A stretch of 64,000 bases of DNA, from the NCBI GenBank assembly GCA_039105265.1, contig JAPFFF010000050.1:434001-498000 (forward strand), in the 5' to 3' direction. Source of the stretch: Tritrichomonas musculus (taxonomy: Eukaryota; Parabasalia; Tritrichomonadida; Tritrichomonadidae). The translations under genes were made by a program, and so were the position numbers. The notes below the pieces were generated by a model. That model did no database searches and was not told the DNA's origin. It saw only the letters and a program-made list of their open reading frames with translations. Each line of letters starts with the position of its first letter. The first letter of the stretch is position 1. This document shows, piece after piece, positions 21,101 through 32,170 of the stretch.

Positions 21101-22323
21101 TTCTGGAAACCTATTGTTAAAATTCTGATATCAGTGCAACCTTTTAATCCATATTCTTCTATTGTATTGCATGCAGGGAAATCAATTATACTAAGTTGAT
21201 AACAATTTTCAAACATGCCCTTTTTAATTGCAGGCGCAGAACGCATTGAAACCTGAGTAAGTTTTGAACAACCTGAGAATATATAGACACCTAAATCTGA
21301 CGGCGAATCTAATTGAACTTTTGTTAAAGCTGTTTGATAAAAAGCATATCTTTGAATAACTAGTAAATTGGGCATATCTATTGACGTTAAACTAGAACAA
21401 TATTGAAATGCATATTGACCAATTGCTGAGCATGATGAAAGGGAAACGTATTTAAGATTTGTGCAATATTGAAATGCTTTTTCTTCAATTGTATTAACTT
21501 TTGGAAAATCAATTTCTTGAAATCCAGTAAGCCTAGCAAAAGCAAATTCGCCGATTTTTAACAAATTAGGAAAATTAAGATTAGTAATAGATTGGCAATC
21601 ACGAAAAGCACTTTCACCGATTTCAGTAACTAAAGGAAAATCATAGGAAGAAAGTTTGTAGCATCCTGCAAACATAAAATTTGGTATAACTAGAGCATTT
21701 TTCATTGATATATGAGTGAGTTTTGTACAATCAGAAAATTGTCTAGAACCCAAATTATATTTACTAACAGTTGTAACTGAATCTAAATAAACTTCTTCTA
21801 AAGCTGTATTCATAAAAGTGTGAAAACCTAAAACATTTAAAATTGGTAAATCTATTGAAGATAAAGCAGTACAGTCTTCAAAAGCATAATTTCCTAATAC
21901 TGTGCATGATTTGAAATAAATTGTTTCGAGACTTGTACAGCCCATAAAAGCATAATTTCCAATCTTTTCACATATTTCAAATGAAATTGTTTTCAGGCCT
22001 GTGCAGTGTTGAAAAGCTTGTTCCTGTATTACGGCAGCTCCATCTATTTTAACATCTGTGAGTGATTTTATATTACGTAAAAAAGTGTTTTTAACTTCTC
22101 CTATGAATGATTCACGAGGTACATGCAATGTCGACAGTTGTGAATATTTGTTTGTAACTGAAATTAATGGAAATTGTCCTTCATTTACAATAAGTGATAC
22201 AATAGTTGATACATCAGAGCCATAACTTTGTAAAATGTCGTCATATGTTGATCCTGTGTATTTTTTATCATTGATTGAAACGGTTAAAGAAATGGCTAAT
22301 GAAGTTAATGCTACGAACAGCAT
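18172..22323 (-). CDS. BspA-like LRR surface protein, type I membrane protein
   Basis: 1383 residues. N-terminal signal peptide (MLFVALTSLAISLTVS), then long runs of 22-24-residue BspA/TpLRR repeats (F-x-x-C-x-x-L-x-x-I-x-L/F-P), a C-terminal transmembrane helix at ~1343-1368 (GTLVGAIFGTAIGSIVLTVIV) and a 15-residue cytosolic tail. The LRR runs are broken by four related linkers ending in NDGYWCGI, NDHKWCGI, EDNKWCGI and NYHWYGI, so the ectodomain is built from about four large duplicated modules. This is the TvBspA type; such proteins are surface exposed and implicated in host or bacterial contact. No clean initiator near the ATG, but a perfect palindrome (22339-22352) lies 16 bases upstream. 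Ends with TAA. Confidence 0.9.
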   Translation of the reverse strand: MLFVALTSLAISLTVSINDKKYTGSTYDDILQSYGSDVSTIVSLIVNEGQFPLISVTNKYSQLSTLHVPRESFIGEVKNTFLRNIKSLTDVKIDGAAVIQEQAFQHCTGLKTISFEICEKIGNYAFMGCTSLETIYFKSCTVLGNYAFEDCTALSSIDLPILNVLGFHTFMNTALEEVYLDSVTTVSKYNLGSRQFSDCTKLTHISMKNALVIPNFMFAGCYKLSSYDFPLVTEIGESAFRDCQSITNLNFPNLLKIGEFAFARLTGFQEIDFPKVNTIEEKAFQYCTNLKYVSLSSCSAIGQYAFQYCSSLTSIDMPNLLVIQRYAFYQTALTKVQLDSPSDLGVYIFSGCSKLTQVSMRSAPAIKKGMFENCYQLSIIDFPACNTIEEYGLKGCTDIRILTIGFQKVDFTGIPSPSYLQKINFPKALSINNYALSGLPNLAFCYLPSVNTIEADTFKGLSKLVELEIPSVTELKENAFTGCSSLASISLKSLKIVDSSSTNIFNGCQNLKTIFLPDSPPKTFHKDTFKGMNCKIEIPLDAVTAYDNDVSIDGDKANDGYWCGIPLPTKTISVKINNQKDTFSGQQLSDCIKLSGISESLITSLEVVNGIIKLSTIIESVAKLPVLEDLIISDSVMEDGLTEGLFKDIQFSSITIEPSIDIIPKNCFQNCANLKSVKITNCKEIEDSAFKGCINLNSVIINAETLSGDSHFEDCTSLTTVALTHLKNVDPASSKIFLNCPLNSLYFPPSPPRIFHPDTFIGKKILFFGLTSNDLKNYDSNTEVKGDVANDHKWCGIDLSQIYIEVSINGKDPVSSDGILNAISSAGITYVQTIDITGGYVSSSIMSEIKGITSLTNLKISERAALESYIINSEQFKEHYNLQYITIMHDVSLSENCFMGCSSLMRAEFKSATLLSEGCFRDCTSLTSLIIPECKRLKGDYIFANCERLSILDLSSLLYVDNESENIFSGCTNLVKIMLPSIEPTTFNKNSFKDCQDLVLVLPRSADYIKYDDNSKVIDDVIEDNKWCGINFDPEKSLQSVLYFKINDVEYKRRNFKNLPIKSSGMEMLEENVELKSLELIEGDFDPSDLKEITSGSTTLEKFVAHEETVKSISSMTFYECSSLKEITIFGDFEKEYYAFQHLPALTSLTLPMLKVVHSDEFEGDLNLEQVSLSSVSSIPIGLFATFEKLNDVYIPSATILNDNCFLNCVSLKSISLPSVTQIFGDNHFCGCTNLESIYLPSLVTVDREGSSIFRSCNKLKNLTLPNEPPSIFHKDVFKNAGTVPTIHLLDDSEWKNYYKQCTFDSDTGNYHWYGINLNVKKEDDEEPVVNVKEKSTKSGVSVGTLVGAIFGTAIGSIVLTVIVMMVVNKYKQSSKVEVENEP

Positions 22324-22338
22324 ATTTAATAAACAAAA

Positions 22339-22352
22339 AACGGATATCCGTT
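22339..22352. promoter_or_regulatory. 14-bp perfect palindrome upstream of BspA-like gene
   Basis: AACGGATATCCGTT, a perfect palindrome 16 bases 5' of the ATG of the minus-strand BspA-like gene. Its position fits a dimeric regulator binding site or promoter element, but no known trichomonad motif is claimed and no second copy was seen in the window. Confidence 0.3.
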
Positions 22353-23399
22353 CAATTTAAAAATTTATATAAAATTTATAAAACATCAATTTATTAAGTA
22401 TTTATTTTAAAAATTCATTTAAAATAGAAATTAAAATAATATAAAATACATAAAAAATCGATTATTTAAAATAGTTGATTTAATAATACCAAGAAAATTA
22501 TATTTATTATTTTGAATATTAAATGGGCAACTGATATATAATTGATTGAAGTTCGTTATAGTTTATTTGATTAAAAAATTATTAATTTATATTTAGCAAC
22601 TTTTTAAAATAGCCTTTAATATTTGTTAATAGCAAGAAAACTTTTGAGATGAGCATTTGGCATAGATTGAATATTTGATTGTTTTTTGAAATTTTCCCAT
22701 AAAAAGTTGTGTTGTGATTCTAATATTTGCCAAACCTACCGTAATTTTTTAAAACAATGGCTATATTGTTGACTTTTCTTAAATGGGCATTTAAAATAAT
22801 TGGGCATCGAAAATTTATAAGATTTCAAATATTGGGTGAATATGCCCAATATATTCCAATATAATATAAGTTTTTCGATGCCCAATTATTAATATAAAAT
22901 ATTTATTAGATACTGAATATTTTAATTAATATATATTAGATATCCAATATATATTCAAAAAACTTATTCAAATAATGTTATTAAATTAAAAAGAGTGTAT
23001 TGTAAAATAGCAATGCTTTTTTAGATAGTATAATAATGATCTGTAAATATATTTTAAAAAATATATTAACATTGCATTAAAATATAAAACTATATATAGA
23101 ACAATTAGACAAAAACAATTCATTTTATATATACATTATTAATTTCATATATATATGTAAATGAAACCAAACCATTTATTTCATCCAAAGGCTAGCACAT
23201 TAGTTTTCTAATAAGACATCATTTGAAATTCAAAAAGATTTGAGCAAGAAAGATATTTCACAAGATGCACCGAGATTTTTATAATCAATAAAAGTCTTGG
23301 TAATGTAATCTTAATAAAGATTAGTTTTTAATTTAATTTGGATTATAAGTTCTTATTATCATATAGATCATAAAAATATTAGTTTATATTTTTAAATAG
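22353..23399. other. Intergenic region with a 96-bp hairpin
   Basis: AT-rich spacer between divergent units. It contains a perfect 19-bp inverted repeat, AATAATTGGGCATCGAAAA at 22795-22813 and its complement at 22872-22890, around a 58-base loop that itself contains ATTGGG...CCCAAT. This may be a tiny MITE or a relic of one. No gene remnant seen before ~23400. Confidence 0.6.
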
Positions 23400-23460
23400 A
23401 AATTCCAACAATCCATATGATGATGATTCCAAATTTGAGAATCAGAAAATAGAAAAAAAA

Positions 23461-24080
23461 ATGGAAGAGAAAAATCCTCAATAATCGACAATTGAATCAA
23501 ATTCATTCGAAATTCCAATTGAAAAATATGAGGAAGACTTGGATACAGAATCGTCGAAAGAGAAAAAGAAAGAAATTATCAATCTTTTAAATAATTATCA
23601 TAAACTTCGTTCTAAAGAAGAATTTGAAGAAATTAAAGATAGTTTGCATAGAGCATGTAAAAAAGGTGATATTGACTTAATTAAAATTTATCTGAATGAA
23701 ACAATCATTCAAATACACTTCAGCATCATTATTTAAAAACGACCACAACATAGAGGAAGTTATTATTCCACGAACAATTGAACATGAATCCGATGAATAC
23801 TTAATCACAAGCATTGCTGGAACTAATACTCAAATTAAATCAATTTATCGAAATTGAAGAAATTTATTTCCCAACAAGTTTGAAAAAATTGAAAGAAGGA
23901 TGGTGTTTCCATTCAAAAAATTTCTATTTTTCCCAACAAGTTTGAAAAAAAAATTGAAAGAAGGTGTTGGTAAAGTAGGCAAATTCATTGTTGATATCTA
24001 CAACATTGGTTTTAGAACGGGTAGAGGAGAGGAACACTATGCAAACTATTCTCAAATTAACATTATAAAAAGTACCTTTT
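23461..24080 (+). pseudogene. Degraded DUF3447/BspA-like protein gene
   Basis: Reading from ATG 23461 meets an in-frame TAA after seven codons (23482). The same frame continues with a polar segment and IKDSLHRACKKGDIDLIKIYL, typical of the segment before the LRRs in trichomonad BspA/DUF3447 proteins. Another frame then gives EEVIIPRTIEHESDEYLITS, the characteristic linker of the family, and a third frame EEIYFPTSLKKLKEGW, a repeat cap motif. The FPTSLKK segment occurs twice (near 23865 and 23930), so a local duplication is present. At least three disruptions; not functional as one protein. Host gene family, same as the genes at 7647-12286. Confidence 0.7.
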
Positions 24081-24259
24081 AAAATATGGCTAAATAAATT
24101 ATTGAATTAAAAATGATATAGATTGTTACATTGAAGGTGGCGCTTGTTAATTCTCAAACACAAGTGCCAATATTTTCCCTAAATTTAATCCTGATATTAC
24201 AAACACATATCCAAAAACTACAAAATAGTTAATGAAAATAATAAAAAGAGATTATACTT

Positions 24260-26236
24260 TTACTTAGTAACTTTTTGTGATAAAAGATTTATAATTTCCT
24301 CTGAATGACTATTGCGTTTTGCATATTCTAATGGTGTCAAATCTTTCATAATCATTTTATCTTCAAAATCTTTGAAGTATGTAGTGAAATTATTCACATT
24401 ATAATCGTACAAATTATTGGTTTCAAAAAAATACTCTATATATCCAATTGATCCTATCGCGTTAATATTTATTTTTTCATTATTTAATAATAATTTGACA
24501 ATTTCAACATTTTGCTCTTTAATTGCATAATGTAAAGGTGTTAGTACTTGTTTATTATCAAGACTACTATTAGTAACAACATCTTGAAAAGTGCACAAAA
24601 TGTTAACATCAATTTTTTTATTCATTAATAACAATTTAACAATTTCATTATCTTCGCAAAAAACAGCTAAGAACAAAGGTGTAAAATCTTCTTGTGTTAT
24701 TCCTACATCAGCACCATCAGCACCGTAATAAATATCTTTGTTAACTAAATTAACATCAATTCTATCATCCATTAATAATAATTTAATAATTTCAATATTT
24801 TTTTTCTTAATTGCAAGATATAATGGTGTATATTCAACCTTGATGCCAGCGCTTCCTTCACAACAATCTGGATTATAGGTACAACTAAAACATGATTTGT
24901 TAATAGAATTAACATCAATTATTTTATTACTTAATAATAATTTCACCAATTCTATATCTTCTTTGTATATAGCATAATATAATACTGTTATGTTGGTTAC
25001 TACTATGTCATTTAATTTTTCATCATTATAACCTTGAAGATCGTCCAAACCATAAGTATTTAAATGATACATGTAATCTTCATTTTCTCTGACATTAAAT
25101 GTGAATTTATTTGCAATGTTAACATCAATTTTATCATTCGCTAATAAAAGTTTAATTATTTCAAAGTTTCTATTTACAACTGCTTCGAATAATGGCGTTT
25201 TATTTAAATATTTTTTTGAATTCCATTAAAGAAATTAGTATTTAAAAATATTATTAAATTCTTTAAGATTTAAAATTATTTTTTGGTTGATGTTAATCGA
25301 ATTATTTCTTAAGAAAAATTCAACAACTTTAAAATAATTATATATGCACGAGTAATATAATAAGGATTGATTAACTAATTCATTTTCTTGATAAAAGAAG
25401 AAGAAATTAACATATTTAAGACATAAAGGAACAAGTTTTGCATCAGGAATATAATTATTTATAATGTAGTTAGCAACATCATTATGATGACATTTAATTG
25501 CTTCTTTTAATAAAGAATATATTGATTTTTTATTATTGCTTTCAACTTCATCATTTTCACTTTTATTTTCTTCATTTTCACTTTCATCATTGACTTCTTC
25601 ATTGCTTACATTAATATCTTCAAGAATATGAATCAATTCTTCATCTATTCCATGAATTGCATAAAGCCATAATGATGGACTCGGTTCAACTTTATTCTTA
25701 TATAAATATTTAAATATTTGAACTGATCCAAAAAATGTAGCATATTCAATTAAACTAGCTCTTTTCTCAATCAATAATAAATTAGTCTCATATATAGATT
25801 CGGGGACTTCTGATGTAAGTGGATAATCGGTTTTGTTGACAAATGAAATGAATTCATCAATTGAGTCATTTTGAATGATTTTGCAGATTTCATCTTCATT
25901 TTCACCTTTTTCTCTATTTTCAATGAATTTTTCTGGTATTTCTTTTTCGATTTGCTTAAGCAATTTACTTTTACCATTCAAAGAGTTTAAAAACCATTCT
26001 TCATTTAAAAATGGCTTCATTTCTAAAGAAAAATATTGTGGATAACATCTTTTGGCAAACTTGTCCTTAATAAATTTTTTAATTATGAATTCATCAAAAA
26101 TTATATCTTCTCTAAATAAAAAGAGGAGAATTCGTTTATTGTTTTTAAATATTCTGAATATTTCTGATTTTGAATATTTTGAAACAATTTCTTCTTTAAT
26201 CAATAATACTATTTTCTCGATTTTATACCATAACAC
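24260..26236 (-). pseudogene. DUF3447-ankyrin protein gene interrupted by two in-frame stops
   Basis: Two open pieces in the same frame: 26236-25235 (333 residues; DUF3447 signatures ENEDEICKIIQNDSIDEF, SLIEYATFFGSVQIFKYL, SLWLYAIHG, IKCHHNDVANYI) and 25072-24260 plus the open frame upstream of it to ~25226 (ankyrin repeats such as TPLYLAIKKKNIEIIKLLL and TPLHYAIKEQNVEIVKLLL). They are separated only by TAA at 25237-25235 and TAA at 25228-25226; the frame between and after (KTPLFEAVVNRNFEIIKLLL) is normal ankyrin sequence. An acidic insert lies near residue 215. No trichomonad splice-site consensus is visible around the stops. Either a recent pseudogene or a sequence error; the intact form would be a ~660-residue cytosolic protein of unknown function. 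Confidence 0.7.
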
Positions 26237-26388
26237 ATAATAATATTAAAAAAATTCAATTTATAAAAAATATATATATTGAGATTAAGTTGTCAAAAAA
26301 AATATTTTATATATATATATATATATTATAAATAATGTATAATCAATATTAATCATAATTATATGAGTAAAACTTTTCAAAATTGTGT

Positions 26389-26417
26389 ATTTGCTGAGAT
26401 ATTGAAAAACGAACCAC
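26389..26417. repeat. 29-bp motif downstream of second Pmp-like gene, also at 18035
   Basis: 27 of 29 bases identical to 18035-18063 and in the same orientation; lies 66 bases beyond the stop of the minus-strand gene at 26483. See that entry. Confidence 0.6.
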
Positions 26418-26482
26418 GCTCTAAAAAAAAAACAATGATTAAAAAAGTAAAAACTTAAGCGTTTAAATTAAACTTAATTAAA

Positions 26483-29188
26483 TTAAATTAAGGAAGAAGC
26501 AACTATGCTATCACTAATTAGTGATTCATTAACTTCAGTAGACATTTCATTTTCTTCGATTTGATTTGGATTCTTCCTTTTCACGACGAATACTGTGATA
26601 ACTATTACTGCAATAATTGCAACAACGCAGGCAGCAGCAATAATCATCCAAGTTGTGAATGATAAGTTGTTCGTCGTTTTTTCAGGCATTTCGAAATTGA
26701 ATAATTGATCTTTCAAGTCGATTTCCATGTAATCTTTCAAGTTGATTGAAGCAGCTGAACTTTGAGCAAAAGTGCATTTCTTTACAAAGAGTTTTGGACC
26801 ATTATTTGCAATTGTTTTGCCATTGATGTAATAGAATCCACTTTGTAAATTGCCATTAAATTTGCACTTTAGCAATTCAACATTTGCTCCATTTCCACCA
26901 CAAACATAAAAGAGGCAGCAGTCACTTTTCTTGCCAATATCGAATGTGCATTCAGAAATAGATAATGTGTCAGCATTGAATAATTTCATTAACTTGCTGC
27001 TTTTTGTTTCACTAGTGAAAACGTTGTATATCTTGAGAACTCCTCCACCTCCTTCGTTGCCATTGAAAGTGTTTGAGACAACCTTTCCTCTTCTAGAAGA
27101 GAGGAAGATTGCACCGCCTCCATACAATTCAGTGCCATCTGAAGAAGTCGCTGATGCCCTGTTGTCAGTGAAAGTACAATGTGAAACTTGGACAATGTTA
27201 TCAGATGAGCTAGAGTAAATGTAAATTGCACCTCCATATCTTGCCTCGCATCCGTTGAATGTTAATTTATTGAGGTTTGCATTGTTTTCTTTTCCTCCAG
27301 AGTTTTCAATGAAAATTCCTCCACCTCCACCATCTGGTGATTGGCACTTATCGAATGTTGTACCTGTGCATTCAAGGGCACAGTTGATGAGATGAATAGC
27401 ACCACCATCTTTATGTACTTTGGTTGAAAAAGTACTGACAACTACTGTGACTTTTACTGAAACTTCATCCGTTGATAATATATCAAGTTCTTTTTCAATT
27501 CGGTCTGGTGCTAGTTGCGTGATGTTTTCATCACCATAGGCAAAACTGCCTTCAACGAGCAATTTCCCTTTGTGATCAACTCGCATGAACTTCTCGGCGT
27601 TGCTGCCATGTTCGTTGTTTGTGAAGGTGTTGGAACCTTCAATGGTTTCTTTGGTGAGCAAGAGAACTTCCGTCGCAATGATGCCGTTGGTCTCTGGTGA
27701 ATTTTCACTTCCATAGTTATTGTTGAAGTTGTTGCTGGTGATGTTGTACGTGGTAGAACTCGTTGATCCTTCAATGTAGATCGCATAGCCTTGGTAACCT
27801 CGATTCTTGCTGAATGTGCAGCCACTGATCGTGATTCCAACACTGTTGTAGTCTGCACCATTGTTGTTGAATGTTGGATTCAGATAGATAGCACCTCCAA
27901 ATCCGTTTGTCTTCTCATCATAGTAATTTTCATAAAGTAATCTTGATCGCGTGTTGACATGATTCGCTTCATTCATTTCAAATGTGCACTCATTGATATA
28001 AACATTTCCTGATGTTTGGATTGAGACAGCTCCACCATGATGAACTGCTTTGTTCATTTTGAATTCACTTCTCAAAATTTCAATGTCAACTTCAAAATTA
28101 GATGTTGAGAAGTATTGAATGGCGCCACCTTGGTTCATGGGATGTGTCGTGTGCTCATTGATGACATTGATGAAATGACAGTCATCATACGTCAATTTGA
28201 ATTTGGATCCACTTCGTTCAACAAATGTTGATATTCCTCCACAGTTCCCATTCGATGTGCCTCGGCTATTTATGTTCTCAAATGTGTTCGATTTGAATTC
28301 AATCCATTCTTGATTGTGTAAAATGTAGATGAAGTATTCATCATTAAGTGTGCAGCTCTCAAAAATGTTGTTGCTGATTGTCGGTTTGGCTCGAATTCGT
28401 GGTGCATTGATAAAGCGAGTGTTCACTGATTTGACGTGGTTGTTCGTGAATTGAAATTCGCGATTGTTGCTGATGGTAACTTCTTCAATTCCAAGGTCAA
28501 TCGAGTTTTGACCACAGTTGTTAAATCGACAGTTGTCAAAGGTGGCGCCATTACCTTTCAATTCAAGAACTCGTGAGATTTGTGGTTCTTCATATGAAAA
28601 GTTGCAGTTGTAGAATTCAATGGTGCTTTCTTTCTCAAGAACATTCACAATCGGACGATCATTACCTTTCTCTCCACAATCTTCAAACAAACAATCTTGG
28701 AAAACAATGTGTGAGTTGGTATTAGCGTTGACATTTAATACACTCGCATCACCATCTTTACCTGATATTTTGATGAATTTGCAGTTACTGATAATAAATT
28801 TGTTGTTACTACTATATGCATACCAAATGCAGCCTGTTTTCCCTGTCGTGTAACTGGTGCGTTCAAAGATATTGTCAAAAATCGAGGATTCACTGTTCAC
28901 TTTGATGAAGAAAACTCGGTTCGTGATATCAAGATCTGTGAATCGACATCCTGAAATTTGTTTGACGTCTGTGTTTCCAAGCTGAATCTGATTGTTATCT
29001 GAAACTGGGATGCTTCCTTGAAACTCTTTGTTGATATATGTGTCGGCTGATCCTTGGTGAGGTGTTCGCTCTGGCGTTGGAGGTATGGCATCTTTAGCTA
29101 TTTTTATATTTGAATATTCATGGTTGTAATGCGTTAATTCCTTGTTAAAATTTGAAGAATATAATAATACTAAAAGAGAAAAAAGCAT
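26483..29188 (-). CDS. Pmp-like surface protein, type I membrane protein
   Basis: 901 residues. Hydrophobic N-terminus (MLFSLLVLLYSS) as signal peptide, beta-helix repeats with GGAV/GGAI motifs (HHGGAVSIQTS, GFGGAIYLNP, ARYGGAIYIYS, YGGGAIFLSS) and CxF turns, a transmembrane helix at ~844-869 (MIIAAACVVAIIAVIVI) and a ~32-residue cytosolic tail. No repeat stalk, unlike the gene at 1671. Residues ~390-560 closely parallel residues ~1300-1490 of that protein (HGGA-IQT, GFGGAIYLNP, GYxGYAxYxEG), so the two are paralogues sharing a C-terminal ectodomain module. Presumed surface or adhesion role. Ends with TAA. Confidence 0.85.
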   Translation of the reverse strand: MLFSLLVLLYSSNFNKELTHYNHEYSNIKIAKDAIPPTPERTPHQGSADTYINKEFQGSIPVSDNNQIQLGNTDVKQISGCRFTDLDITNRVFFIKVNSESSIFDNIFERTSYTTGKTGCIWYAYSSNNKFIISNCKFIKISGKDGDASVLNVNANTNSHIVFQDCLFEDCGEKGNDRPIVNVLEKESTIEFYNCNFSYEEPQISRVLELKGNGATFDNCRFNNCGQNSIDLGIEEVTISNNREFQFTNNHVKSVNTRFINAPRIRAKPTISNNIFESCTLNDEYFIYILHNQEWIEFKSNTFENINSRGTSNGNCGGISTFVERSGSKFKLTYDDCHFINVINEHTTHPMNQGGAIQYFSTSNFEVDIEILRSEFKMNKAVHHGGAVSIQTSGNVYINECTFEMNEANHVNTRSRLLYENYYDEKTNGFGGAIYLNPTFNNNGADYNSVGITISGCTFSKNRGYQGYAIYIEGSTSSTTYNITSNNFNNNYGSENSPETNGIIATEVLLLTKETIEGSNTFTNNEHGSNAEKFMRVDHKGKLLVEGSFAYGDENITQLAPDRIEKELDILSTDEVSVKVTVVVSTFSTKVHKDGGAIHLINCALECTGTTFDKCQSPDGGGGGIFIENSGGKENNANLNKLTFNGCEARYGGAIYIYSSSSDNIVQVSHCTFTDNRASATSSDGTELYGGGAIFLSSRRGKVVSNTFNGNEGGGGVLKIYNVFTSETKSSKLMKLFNADTLSISECTFDIGKKSDCCLFYVCGGNGANVELLKCKFNGNLQSGFYYINGKTIANNGPKLFVKKCTFAQSSAASINLKDYMEIDLKDQLFNFEMPEKTTNNLSFTTWMIIAAACVVAIIAVIVITVFVVKRKNPNQIEENEMSTEVNESLISDSIVASSLI

Positions 29189-32170
29189 TATATATCTAAT
29201 AATATTATTTGACTATTATAAATTTTAATTCAAAATTTCTCAAAATAATCAATAGAGAATATTGAAAATCTATTGTTAATTTTTCAAAAAAATCATTTTT
29301 GAATTTAAATCCTAATAACTAAAATGAAAAGTTGATGTGGCTGAAACTTTTTTTATATTGAAATAGAGTTCTCAATTGAGAAATATATATGAACTTTTTC
29401 ATTGTAACCATATTTATTATTGAAAAAGTATAATAAAAAAACGAATCTACGATGCATGTATAATATTTATTTTAAAATGATATAACTCGTATTTATTTCA
29501 TTTTCTGTTAAAAAAAATAAATTATTTATCCATATACAGTTTTGTTTCAAATCATTCAATATGCATTGAATTTCTCTCCAAACTTATTCTTCCTCAGAAT
29601 TTCATTGAATTTTTTTCTAATACAGTAATTGAGAAGGAAATAATTGATGTACCTTAGATATGATAAACGCTCAATTATTCATTCAATTTTTTTTCAATTA
29701 AATAAAATACATTTCTGATAAAATTTCAGAGCAGTTTTTAACTAATTTGCATTTATAAATGTGTAAGCCATCCAAGACTTTTTCCAGTTATTTTATATTT
29801 AGATAGATTTTTAATAGCTACATATAATTTACTATTTAAAAAATCAAAATCATCAAAGGTGAATTAGATAATCGCATTTTATTTTCCATAAAAAATAATT
29901 TGGGTAAAAAATGGTCATTTTGAATTTTTTGATTTTATAAATGGCGGAACCTCATTTTAAATAATATTCCCTATTCTTATAATATATTTTAAAGTAAAAA
30001 TATTGAGTTTGATCGTTTAAAATTAATTTTCTAACCGCCGAAAATTGAATCATTCCGTTTATTAATTCAACTTTTTGAATTCATTTTTCAAACTAAACTT
30101 TATCTATGAAGTTATGTTCAAACAAAATATATCATTTTATTGAGCATTAAAAGAAGAAATCGAATATTACAAAATAAAAAGTTAGAAAAGATCATGTATC
30201 GAAAAAACTTAAAAATAATTATTATATTAACTTTTTTGGACTAACTACAAAGTAATTATAAATATTTATGTTTTATAATGTATAATGCATATGTATAAAA
30301 TCAAATAGTATTAGTAGTTTTGAAGGATATCTCTTACGAAGAGAGATCTATTAGTATGTGAAGTCAAAAAAAACTCGATGAATATTAAGTTTTTTGATTG
30401 GTTTCAATGACCAATTTAAAGATTATTAAATGGGTAAGAAAATTTATTAAAATCACCAAATAAAACCTAAAATTCGAAGAGATTTTGAAACTTTTTGAGG
30501 TCAAAAAAAGAGTGTCCCACCCATATTTATAATCAATATTCTTAAAATTAAAATGATTTCCATATATTATTTACTCTATTTAATAATATTATCATTATTA
30601 TTATCATTTTTAATTATTTATAAATAATTAGCTTAGTTTTACCCCAATAAATTAAATAATATTTTCAAAATCTCATTATTATTTTTAAATAAGCTAAAGG
30701 GGATTTTTTGCCTCAATTTTTTTTGTTTAAAAAAATGAAGATATACAAATAAATATAAAATATTTTAAAATATATTTATATAATATAAAATACATAATGG
30801 AACTTAAAATATATATTGAATAAAATATCTATTAATAATCTTTTATTTCAAGGTTTTTTATACAATTAAGTGTTTTTTGACACATAGAAATACATTTAGT
30901 AATCCATAATTAATATAATTATAAAAATATGTATATTAATTTCAATGAGAATAAATAAAGAATACTCATCGTAGGAATAAAAAGATAATTCAATATATAA
31001 TATTTCTGAGTAAGATTATTCAAAAAAAAATTTGAACTATTTCCAAATAACTTTTTGATATAAAATCTTTATTTTTTGAAAGCTAATAATTTTTATTTCA
31101 AAACTTTTTCAATTATTACTTTTTTATTTTCCAAAAAATTGAATATTTCCGAAACAACTTTTTGTATATATAATATGATTTGGAAATATTAATTTTTTAA
31201 AGAATTATTTATCAGTTTTGGCTGAAAATGCAGAAAAATTAATATTCCAGTTCAATGATTTCGTTTCACTCGAAAAAAAACCAACTTTTATATAAACTTT
31301 AGTATTGAATTGTTATTTAAAATATGCATAATTCTTTTTCAAAATCCACTTATTTCCGCATTTAAAAGATTCAATATCATCTTATACAACTCAATGGGCA
31401 ATAAATTTGCAAATTAAAAATCAAAAATTGGAAACATTAATTATAATTTATCTGAAATATTAAGTTTTAATGTAAACGAATAATAAATAATTGTTTTAAA
31501 CGCATATTTAATTGAATTACTGATTCTTTTTTTAACAAATATTTTTTGTTTATCAAAATAATGATTATTTATTAAACAAAAAATACATTATCTACTCACT
31601 AAATAACGTTTTTTCATAAAATGCAGATACTATTAATTTAATGCATATCTTATTTTAGGTTTAATATTTTATAAAAATAATTGATATATATAAATTGAGT
31701 ATATATATAAGTATTATTATATGATATTTTTTTAATTACTCTATTTAATAAAAAGATATAAACATATTATTCGAATTCATTTGAGAATAAAAAATTAAAA
31801 TTGAATAAAAAATAAGGATTTGTATCAAAAAGTTTAAATTTTTGAATGAAAAACATCTTTTTTATCATATCTTTTTTTTGCTACGATAAATTTTTTTTAT
31901 TACTAATTAACATTTTATTAGAATTGAAAATTAAAATTATTTATCATATTTAAAAATCACAAATCCAAATTTGAAAAAAATCTCAAATCGGTTCCCCTTT
32001 AATAAGCTCTGAATTTTTTTTTTTTTTAGAAATATAAAACGACTAGCTTTCCGATGTTTTCCATCTTCGATTTGACGTTTTATGCATTTTTTTTCTACAA
32101 CCCATCTATGATAAATTAAAAAAAAACATTGCTTAAATGCTAAATTCGTTTTTTTTTTTTTTTTTTTTTT
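29189..32170. other. 3-kb gene desert
   Basis: Very AT-rich DNA upstream of the Pmp-like gene. No open frame with recognisable content, no clear inverted-repeat termini and no gene relic was identified by eye. Degraded non-coding repeats cannot be excluded. Confidence 0.45.

Noticed and set aside
25226-25237. Intron explaining the two stops in the ankyrin gene
   Set aside because: No GTATGT-like donor or ACTAACACACAG-like acceptor is visible nearby, and the frame through the stops is ankyrin-like.
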